Below are positions 57,332 through 64,000 of a stretch of DNA of 64,000 nucleotides, in pieces. Origin of the DNA: Rhea pennata. Its lineage: Eukaryota > Chordata > Aves > Rheiformes > Rheidae. A program made the position numbers and the translations under genes. The notes beneath the pieces were generated by a model. It saw only the letters and a program-made list of their open reading frames with translations, had not been told where the DNA came from and did not search any database. How positions within the stretch are numbered: the stretch's first letter is position 1; every line of letters begins with the position of its first letter. Location: NCBI RefSeq assembly GCF_028389875.1, contig NC_084682.1:7264001-7328000 (forward strand). The letters are read 5' to 3'.

Positions 57332-59396
57332 CGAGAGCAGCGCCCGGGAGCCGCGGGCAGCAGCCGGGAGCCGCCGCTCCGCCGCGGGGCTGCTCGCCGA
57401 GCCGCCCCCAGACCCCCCCTCCCCCGCCCCCCGGGCCTGCCGCCCCGGCCGGGCTTCGCGGCGCGGCGGCCTCGCTCGGGCCCCTCTCGGCTTTTCTGGG
57501 GGGGGGGGACGCGGGTCCGGGTGCGGGTGGTGCGGCCAAGGTCACGCCGGGAGCCCGCGGGGACACGGCGGCGGGAGCATCCTGCCCGGCGAGCCCCGGC
57601 CCCGCCGCGAGCGGAGAGCTCGGCCTAGCAGCCGGCGCGCCCCGCAACCCCCCGGCCCGCAGCCCCCCACCCCGCGCCCGCTGCGGCGACCTCGCTCCCT
57701 GCCCCGCTCCCTGCCTCGGTTTCCCGCGGCGGCGAGGACGGGGGTGGCCGTTCCCCCATGCCCCGATGCCCGGGAGGCCCATGGGGCCGAGCCAGCAGCG
57801 CGCGAGTCCGGCTGCCCTCTGCTTTCTGCCACGGGCCGGCACCCACGGGGCCACGTGCAGCCCCCGGCCGGGCTGGGACCGGGGCTTCGAGCGCTGCCAC
57901 GCAGGGCGACCCACGCGGGGCCGCCGGGTCTCTTCCACTGCGGGAGCGAGACCCCGGCACGGCTCGCGTCGCCCCCCCGGTTCCCCGCGCGCGGCCTCCG
58001 GAGCGCTGCCGCGCCGAGGCACCACGGCGCAGCGACGCCAGCAATGCAGCGTCCCCGTTTCGCTCCGGTCCCCCCTCGGCTTCGAGCACCGTGACGGCCC
58101 ATGCGCGGCGCGCCCCACGGCCGCGGCCCCGTGGAACCACGCAGGGCGTGGGGTGATGCACCCGCCACTCGCCGGCAGCTTGGGGAACGGGGTCCCCTGC
58201 ACTTCGGGGCTGTTTTTCCGAGAAAATGGAAGCGGCCGTCCCAAAAGCATCCACTCTGCGGTGGGATAGAGCAAAAGCTGGAGCAAAAGCTCCTAGCGAT
58301 GGGAGCGAGTAGAAGCGGGATCGGTCCCATGGGCCTTGCTCTTTCCCTAGAGCCTGCTCCCCAGGGCTCCCGCATGGCATCACCGGCCGTCTGCTTGCAG
58401 CTGGGGAAACTGAGGCACGGGAGAAGCGCAGGAGGAGGTGGCCGGCCCCGGGGGCACGGGAGCGTGTGCCTGGCTGCGGTGGGAGGACGTGCCCTGTCAG
58501 CCACCGCAGAAATTAGCCTCCATCAAATTAATTGCCAGACCGCTCAAACCCTGGAATTAAACATTAACACTGTCACTCGCAGGCGCGGAGAAATTCCCCC
58601 CCGCCAGCAAAAGCCAATTCTGCCTGTCCAAACAGAGGGGAAGATGGATTCCCCAGCGCGGGATGGCGCCGGAGCCGCTCCCGGCCCCATCCGCTGCTCC
58701 CACACGCGCCGGCAGCTGGCACCGGCACCGGCCCCGGGACGGACCGGCCGGGCACCGGCTCCCGCTCCTCGCTGGGGCGTGAGGCCTCGGAGCGAGCAGC
58801 CCTGGCACCGACGCATCCCTGGGCTGCGCCGGGCCGGGCCGGGCCAGGCCGCCGGCGCGCTGCAAGCCCGGAGCTGCGGGACGGTCCTGCTCGCAGGGGG
58901 TTTCCTTGCGCCCGCTGCTGTCGCTCAGGGGCTTGCGACGAAGGGCCCGTCTGCCCCGGCAGCGCTGAGGTCGCCTTAGCCGGAGGCTCCGTCCTGTCCC
59001 GGGATGGGGAGAGGCACCGAAGGGGCACCGGGACGCGGGGGGCTGCCCGTGCTGAGGGCCGAGCGGGAGGAAAGGCGGGAGGTGGACAGGAGCGGGCTGC
59101 TCCGTGGCGTTCAGCAGCATTTTCGGGAACGGGTGAGGACCTTCCCATCAGACCTGGGGCAACGTTTGCTCAAATCCTGGCTCTCCTTGGCTCTGAAAGG
59201 TGGAGGCCTTGGAGGGACCCCCGGACCTCGCGGTGCCAAGGCCCATCGTGGCGATGGGGTAGGGGGTGGGGAAAGCTCCTGGCTCCCAGCACACTGACCC
59301 AACTCTCTTCCCTGCTTGGAAGAACATTGCCCGGAGCCTTCACTACCACGAGGGCGTCCAGCGGAGGGTCTGACCCGCTTCTCCTTGTCCCTGCAG

Positions 59397-59543
59397 TGAA
59401 GAGCTGGCTCGAAGGGGAGATGTGTCCTGAATGGGGCTGACCCCCCCGCCGCGGGAATATGCAGCCTCGGCGCCGTGGGGGCAGCAGCAGGGCAGCGGAC
59501 GGCGGGCGCGAGCAGCTGGCCACCCCGCGCGGCGCCGGCCGGC
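59397..59543 (+). other. RASL10B: RASL10B 5' UTR part of first coding exon
   Basis: A good acceptor (CTTCTCCTTGTCCCTGCAG, ending 59396) suggests that this exon starts at 59397 and that an upstream noncoding exon exists. The 147-nt leader carries three ATGs: 59420 (7-codon ORF including stop), 59431 (ORF to 59550, overlapping the main start) and 59459 (frame overlapping the main ORF widely). The leader is GC-rich. The exon start is inferred. Confidence 0.6.
59420..59440 (+). promoter_or_regulatory. upstream ORF 1 in RASL10B leader
   Basis: ATG TGT CCT GAA TGG GGC TGA, six residues and stop. G at -3 gives moderate initiation context. Translation is inferred only. Confidence 0.4.
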
Positions 59544-59550
59544 ATGGTGA
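59431..59550 (+). promoter_or_regulatory. upstream ORF 2 overlapping the RASL10B start
   Basis: A 39-codon frame that begins [10 protein letters not shown] and stops at 59548-59550, just inside the main coding sequence (ATG 59544). Context is weak at -3 (T) but has G at +4. A stop only a few bases past the main ATG could allow reinitiation. Confidence 0.4.
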
Positions 59551-59759
59551 CAACATTCAAGATTGCCGTGCTGGGAGCCCAAGGGGTGGGGAAGAGCGCC
59601 ATCGTCCGCCAGTTCCTCTACAACGAGTTCAGCGAGGTCTGCGTGCCCACCACGGCCCGCCGCGTCTACCTGCCCGCCGTGGTCATGAATGGCCACGTCC
59701 ACGACCTGCAGATCATGGACTTCCCGCCCATCACGGCGTTCCCGGTGAACACCCTGCAG
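59544..59759 (+). CDS. RASL10B: RASL10B coding exon 1, residues 1-72
   Basis: Encodes [20 protein letters not shown] through [19 protein letters not shown], ending in phase 0 at CAG/GTAGGT. It contains the P-loop, the switch I region and the atypical G3 site. A second GT four bases later (59764) would break the frame and is not used. Confidence 0.95.
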
Positions 59760-62300
59760 GTAGGTGAGCCGGGCAGTGCTGAGTCGGACCGGCTGAGCTG
59801 CCACCTTGTTCCTAAAGGAGAAATTCAATCCCGGTCCTCCCAGGTCAGTGCCCCTCGCGGCTGTTGCCCACGGGAGCCCACCACCATGGTGGTGGTGAGC
59901 CAGGCAGGAGCTCGTGTCCTGGGCAGGGACATTCTTCCCTCCCAGCCTCGCTTGGGTTTTGTCCCAGGAGAGCCGAGTCCACCAGCATGTCCTGAACCTC
60001 ACCAGGGGCAAGCTGGCCTTGGCTTCGCAGCGGGGGAAACCGAGGCACGAGCAGGCACGCTCGGCTAACTCCTCGCAGCCTCGGCGCGGGCGGGAAAGGG
60101 GATTTTTGTTGGTGCCGCAGCTCCGTCCCGGGGACACAGGTAAAGCCCAGCAGCCGCGGGCGAGGCAGTGGCGTTGCCAACCCAAGTCTCCATCCGCCGA
60201 GACGCTCCCGGCTTGCAGAAGGCGAGTGGAGGGGCCAGGTTGTGCCGGGACCATGCAGGACAGGGCTGCGTTTCCCCAAAGCCGTCGGGGAGGAGGCCAA
60301 GCGAGTGCCCCCAGGAAGAGCGGGAGGTTTAAAAATTAACGGGCGTGTGTGCCGGGAGCGAGAGAGCCCCAAATAGCAGAGGGTAATTTAGTGCCACGGC
60401 GGACGCGGCGCACGTCCTCAGCGACTGCCGTGCAGGAGAGGGCAGGCGGCGGGAACAGGCGGAGGTTTCCAGGGAAGAGGGGATGGTCTGAGAGTTATCC
60501 TGGAGGGGGAGAGGATGGGGTGGGAAGGGAGGGAGGGAAGCAGGCCTGGAGAACCCGGGTGGGGTCTCCTCGGGGGTCGCCTTCCTCCGCCTCGCCAACG
60601 GCGCCACCCAACCTGGTCAAAAGGCCCCAGCGCGTGGGGACCCATCGCCGTGATCTGCGTCTTGCCCGTATGGTTTTTGGGAGACCGGCGGTGGCAGCGA
60701 TTAGGGGAGAGGGCCGGGGGGGACGGCACGAGCACCCGGCCAGGGAGGTCGGATGGCCCGGGATGGCGTCGGAGCGAGCTGGGTCCCGGCGTCGCCTCCC
60801 GCCATAATAGCTGCGATAGGTTAATCTCGCGGGTCGTTGAAGGCGGTAACGCGAGCCGCTGCCCCTGGGTTCATCCGCGTCTCTCCGGCAGCCGGGCGCG
60901 AAGCGCCGTCTCGTGCCTTCCGCGCACGGCGGCGGGCGGGAGAGGGGCGCGCCGGCTCGGATCGCCGCGCCGCGCCGCGCTCCGGCCGCCCCGTCTGCAG
61001 AGCGCCCGAGCAAGGGCAAAGGACATTCCCTGCCCTTCTCGGTCTTCTCCTTGCGCCTGCCAAATTCGTGGCCTGCCAGGGCCGGGCTCTGCTCACCCAT
61101 TGCCTCCAAGCCCAGGGGACATTGCTGATTAATAGACCTAATTAGCAGCTTCCTACACTGAGGCTTTCCCCTGCACAGACACTGCCTGGGGCACGGGGCC
61201 GTGCCCAGCCAGTCCGCCCAGCTCTATTTAATGCGCCTTCAGGCCGGCACATTTGTCAGGCTTTAATCCTTGCTCAGGAGAGGAATTGGGACTGACAAAT
61301 CCCTTTATCTATCTCCTGGATTAATTGAGGGGAAAACGATCTCGGGTGCCGCAGCATCTCCGAGGGAGCTGGCCCCAGAGCGGCGCGGGGCATCCCGGGG
61401 CGGCGCGCGGGCCCGAGCGAGGCTTGACCCCTCTCTGCACCTTGCAGGAGTGGGCGGACGCGTGTTGCAGGGGGCTCCGGAGTGTCCATGCCTACATCCT
61501 GGTCTATGACATCTGTTGCTTTGACAGCTTCGAGTACATCAAAACGATCCGACAGCAGATCCTGGAAACGAGGTACGTGCCGCGCGGTCCCGAGCACGTG
61601 GTGGCCGCTCCGCTGCTGGCAGCTCAGCCATCCTCAGTGCCCATCTGCTCTCGCCCAGCACCAGGTATTATTAGGTCCTGCAGAGAAGGAGAAAGCTCTT
61701 TGCAGAGCAGGGAGCCCAATCATTAATGCAAAACCCAAGGGGAGAGCAGAGCATGTGTCACCAGGAAGGTAGCACAAGTGGGCAGTAGCTGTCTGGAGAG
61801 CAGCTTTGGCCAGAGCGGAGCATGGGTGGAGGCCATGAGGAAGGGTGAAAGGACGGGGCATTTGCCTGGCCCATACCTCTCTGTTGAAAGCAGCTGAGGT
61901 GCCACCAGGACCCTGTTTGGTGTGAGCTGGGGTTCACGAACAGGCCCAGGAAGCAGCAGGATGGCCAGAACTATCTCTGCTCTGTGCCCAGTCCCCTTCT
62001 CTCCTTCTCCATTGCTCTTCTATTTGTAGGGTCATTGGCACGTCCGAGACCCCAATCATCATCGTGGGCAACAAGCGGGACCTGCAGAGGGGCCGGGTGA
62101 TCCCTCGCTGGAATGTCTCCAACCTGGTGAAGAAGACGTGGAAGTGTGGCTATATTGAGTGCTCGGCCAAATACAACTGGCACATCCTCCTGCTCTTCAG
62201 TGAGCTCCTGAAGAGCGTGGGCTGCGCCCGCTGCAAGCACGTCCACACCACCATCCGCTTCCAAGGGGCCTTGCGAAGGAACCGATGCACCATCATGTGA
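59544..62300 (+). CDS. RASL10B: RASL10B, Ras-like small GTPase (203 aa, three coding exons)
   Basis: Seen: exons 59544-59759, 61448-61572 and 62030-62300 join in phase into 203 codons plus stop, the usual family length. The start is the first in-frame ATG, in strong context (ccggcATGG); the frame extends upstream without another ATG. G1/P-loop GAQGVGKS is at 11-18, G2-region VPTTARR at 35-41, G4 NKRD at 128-131, G5 CSAK at 158-161, and the C-terminus CTIM is a CaaX box predicted to be farnesylated. The G3 site reads DFPP (59-62) in place of DxxGQ, so the catalytic Gln of Ras is absent, as in the RASL10 subfamily. Known: RASL10B (RRP17) is reported to promote atrial natriuretic peptide secretion in cardiomyocytes and to be a tumour-suppressor candidate. 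Neighbour AP2B1 upstream fits human 17q12, which separates it from RASL10A (next to AP1B1). Confidence 0.96.
59760..61447 (+). other. RASL10B: RASL10B intron
   Basis: A 1.7-kb intron from GTAGGT to CACCTTGCAG, GC-rich throughout, with a CpG-dense patch near 60880-61015. A scrap GGGGAAACCGAGGCACGA (60033-60050) resembles a MIR tail. Open frames on both strands are not supported as genes. Confidence 0.85.
61448..61572 (+). CDS. RASL10B: RASL10B coding exon 2, residues 73-114
   Basis: Encodes [20 protein letters not shown] then [21 protein letters not shown] and two bases of Arg114. The donor is AG/GTACGT. It covers switch II and the central strand and helix (LVYDI) of the G domain. Confidence 0.96.
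61573..62029 (+). other. RASL10B: RASL10B intron (457 nt)
   Basis: Bounded by GTACGT and CTATTTGTAG. Nothing else is seen. Confidence 0.88.
62030..62300 (+). CDS. RASL10B: RASL10B coding exon 3, residues 114-203 and stop
   Basis: Starts with the last base of Arg114, then [20 protein letters not shown], and continues through the G5 motif ECSAKYNW to the basic C-terminus RRNRCTIM and TGA at 62298-62300. NKRD gives guanine specificity. The C-terminal Cys-Thr-Ile-Met is a farnesylation-type CaaX box preceded by basic residues, consistent with membrane attachment. Confidence 0.97.
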
Positions 62301-62799
62301 GACCTCCCGGCCCCCCCGGCCCTGCTCCAGCGCCCCTGGGCTTTGCTGCCCATCCCACGCCAGCCTCCATGGAGCTGAGGGGCAGCAGGAGTGGAGGACC
62401 CCTGGGGTGAAATGCTGGGACAGTACACCTGGTACTGCATGGAGAACGGCGATGCTGCAAGTAGCAAGGGTGAGGATGGACCTTGGCTAACTCTGCGGAC
62501 CCTAAGGCCTCCCCCTGCCTCCTAGTGCTTGAGGCCTGTGCAGATGTGGGTCGTATCTTTGCCATGCCTGAAGTGCCATGCTTGGCACTGGTGGGGTGGA
62601 GGAGACAGCTCGGATGGTGCCCATAGGGTGGCTCCAGGTTGCCCCATGGACTGGCCTTGGGCTGCCCTGGCTGCTTCTCAGGAGATGCTCATGGAGAGGG
62701 ACAGCCCTGAAGTTGTCCTGTAGACCTCAAATTCCTACACTGATGTTCACCACCGTGTCCCTGCTCCTCACCAGCCTGAGCCGGTCACCTCCGCTCGCT

Positions 62800-63840
62800 C
62801 CCTGCTCCACGGCGGCACGGTCGTTTGGTTCCCCCGCTCGAGAAAACGCTGGGTTTCCCCACACCGGCCCCTCTTCTCCGGCCTGGGCTTCCTCCAACTC
62901 GCGCTTCATCTTTCTGCCCCCGGCTCGGCCGCGTCGCTGCCCGTCCCCCCGCCGCCGGGCTGCTGGCCGCGCAGCTCCCCGGCCCGCTCGCCGCTGCGCC
63001 GGGCGGCCGCGGCGCGGGGCCGCTGCGACCCTCCCCGCCGCTTCGGCTTTAGCCCGCGTCCCAGGAGAAACACCCCGGGGGCCAGGGCAGGCAGGGAGCC
63101 AGCGGCCCCGCTCGCCTCCGCCGGAGCCGGCTGCAGTGGTACACGGGCTCGGGCTCGTTTCTGTCCCCTGGGCTCCTTTTCCAGCAGGAATTTCTAGATG
63201 AAATTTCGAGCGCCGAGTGCCCCGGGAACGCCGCCGGCGGCCCGGCCTCGCGCCTGCGCCGCTGCAGCGGCTTTCCCGGGAAGAGCGGCCCCTTCTCTAC
63301 CTCTTGCCGCGGGCTGAGCGCGCCGGTGGGCGGCCGCTCCGCTCCGCTCCGAGGGGTCCCGGCGGGAGAGGAGCCGCCGGCGCGGAGGGGAGCGGGGCCG
63401 CCGGAAGCATCTCTGCCCCCGCCGGGTGGAGGTGCCTCTGCCGCGCCGGCACGTGCTCCGGCCCAGCCGAACGCGCCGCACCGCTGCAGCGGAGCGAACG
63501 TACGCGGAGGAACCGGCAGCGGCTTTTCCTTCCCTTTCAGCTCCCGGTGCTCGCGGCAGCGCCGGCTCCGGCAGCAGCAGCGTCGAACAGCAGCCGCCCG
63601 AAAGCTCCCAGCCCTGGAGCCGTGCTGCCGGCGGGGGGTGTGCGGTGGCTCCCCGCGCGCCGAAACACCCAAAACCCGAAGGGAGAGGAGAGTGGAGGGA
63701 GGGGGAGGCCCGGGTCCTTCTCGGGTCGGGGTCCCGCGGGGTCCGACCTCCCGTGCTTCGCTGCCGCCCGGCCCGGCGCCGCCCCACGGTCCTGCCCTCT
63801 CGCGAGCTCTGTCCCCCCCCAAGTGTCTGGTAAGGAAACT
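62800..63840 (+). promoter_or_regulatory. CpG island downstream of RASL10B
   Basis: High CpG density without a recognised gene on either strand; the open frames on both strands are proline-, arginine- and alanine-rich GC artefacts. It may be the promoter of an unrecognised transcript or a CpG-rich 3' UTR. Confidence 0.5.
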
Positions 63841-63857
63841 CCCCGGTAAGTGCTGAG

Positions 63858-63863
63858 AATAAA
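63858..63863 (+). terminator. possible RASL10B poly(A) signal AATAAA
   Basis: AATAAA at the sharp transition from CpG-rich to AT-rich sequence, with the T/GT-rich element ATCGTTTGTTAC about 50 nt on. It is a plausible RASL10B transcript end. Confidence 0.5.
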
Positions 63864-63885
63864 GCGTTTATGAAGTGCTCCGACG

Positions 63886-64000
63886 TAGACATGTCGACGA
63901 CTAAGCCAATACATCGTTTGTTACAACCCGGTAGCCTGCAGTTTATAGCACAATTAGTTACAGGTTTTTATAGCATCTATTTAGTATTTTGAAAGAAAAA
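63886..64000 (+). other. AT-rich sequence at window end
   Basis: After the CpG-rich stretch the composition drops abruptly to AT-rich. I see no gene; the neighbour expected from human synteny (GAS2L2, opposite strand) is not recognisable here. Confidence 0.5.

Larger units (their letters stand above)
56560..58080 (+). promoter_or_regulatory. RASL10B: CpG island, likely RASL10B promoter
   Basis: The densest CpG stretch of the window (core 56750-57660), with multiple GGGGCGGG-type SP1 boxes. It lies 1.5-3 kb before the RASL10B coding exon on the same strand. A strong donor (AAG/GTAGGG at 57091) inside it suggests a first, noncoding exon. No TATA box was seen. Boundaries are approximate and the transcription start is not determined. 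Confidence 0.65.
57091..59396 (+). other. RASL10B: candidate RASL10B intron 1 (5' UTR)
   Basis: Bounded by a candidate donor (57091) and a strong acceptor (59396). It holds the GGGGCC, decamer and CGG repeats, a G11 run near 57499-57509, and the short MIR-tail-like sequence GGGGAAACTGAGGCACGG at 58403-58420. The many long open frames are a GC effect. Confidence 0.5.
62301..63885 (+). other. RASL10B: RASL10B 3' UTR candidate with a CpG-rich stretch
   Basis: The only AATAAA downstream of the stop is at 63858, which would give a 3' UTR of about 1.6 kb. From about 62800 to 63840 the sequence is CpG-dense. It includes an acceptor-like tract (CCTTTCCCTTTCAG, ending 63540) and a donor-like CTG/GTAAGG (63833), so a separate transcript is possible. 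The extent of the 3' UTR is inferred. Confidence 0.45.

Noticed and set aside
56142..58286. Very long open frames on both strands (650 codons on +, 556 on -) across the CpG island
   Set aside because: They overlap each other, consist of Pro/Arg/Ala/Gly-rich low-complexity translation, cross tandem repeats and have no domain. Stop codons are rare in such GC-rich DNA, so this is a composition effect.
59475..59543. Upstream in-frame extension of RASL10B from GTG at 59475
   Set aside because: No in-frame ATG exists upstream of 59544. The family begins at the MVxT-like start found at 59544, which has a strong initiation context.
59760..59770. Alternative donor GTGAGC four bases after the RASL10B exon 1 donor
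   Set aside because: Its use would add GTAG and shift the frame. The upstream donor gives the exact family sequence.
1..64000. tRNA, snoRNA, microRNA, CRISPR or phage-like systems
   Set aside because: No cloverleaf, repeat-spacer array or mobile cassette was recognised by reading. Small RNA genes cannot be excluded without covariance-model searches.

Overview
The window is vertebrate nuclear DNA, most likely from a bird or another sauropsid. Its genes are split into many exons with canonical splice sites. The only recognisable LINE remnants are CR1-type. Decayed MIR-like fragments are present, no mammalian Alu, B1 or L1 was noticed, and the gene-proximal CpG islands are extremely GC-rich. 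It holds the 3' part of one gene and the whole coding region of a second, both on the + strand.

Positions 1-53.3 kb are the last fourteen coding exons of AP2B1 (beta-2 adaptin of the AP-2 clathrin adaptor). They run from residue 354 (numbering of the 937-residue isoform) to the stop codon at 50959-50961. All exon junctions join in phase, so no coding exon is missing between 2096 and 50961. A 42-nt exon (26420-26461) encodes the 14-residue hinge insert of the longer isoform. A long 3' UTR ends near an AATAAA at 53305. The introns (0.45 to 10.2 kb) are mostly unremarkable unique sequence with microsatellites, A/T tracts, two CR1 scraps and MIR-like scraps. One intron begins with GC instead of GT, and intron 41344-49471 contains an orphan CpG island.

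Positions 53.3-59.4 kb are a GC-rich intergenic and promoter interval. Its core CpG island (about 56.56-58.08 kb) is the likely RASL10B promoter, with a GGGGCC hexanucleotide repeat just inside a candidate first intron. Positions 59397-62300 carry RASL10B, a small Ras-like GTPase of 203 residues in three coding exons, with upstream ORFs before its start codon. A further CpG-rich stretch follows to about 63.85 kb and ends at an AATAAA.

The AP2B1-RASL10B order and orientation match, from memory, the human 17q12 arrangement, so this is a conserved synteny block and not an accessory region. AP-2 acts at the plasma membrane in clathrin-mediated endocytosis. RASL10B (RRP17) is reported to promote natriuretic peptide secretion. 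Nothing in the sequence shows that the two genes act together. I found no new multi-gene system. The points most worth a second look are regulatory: the alternative microexon, the GC-AG intron, the upstream ORFs, the GGGGCC repeat and the unexplained CpG islands.
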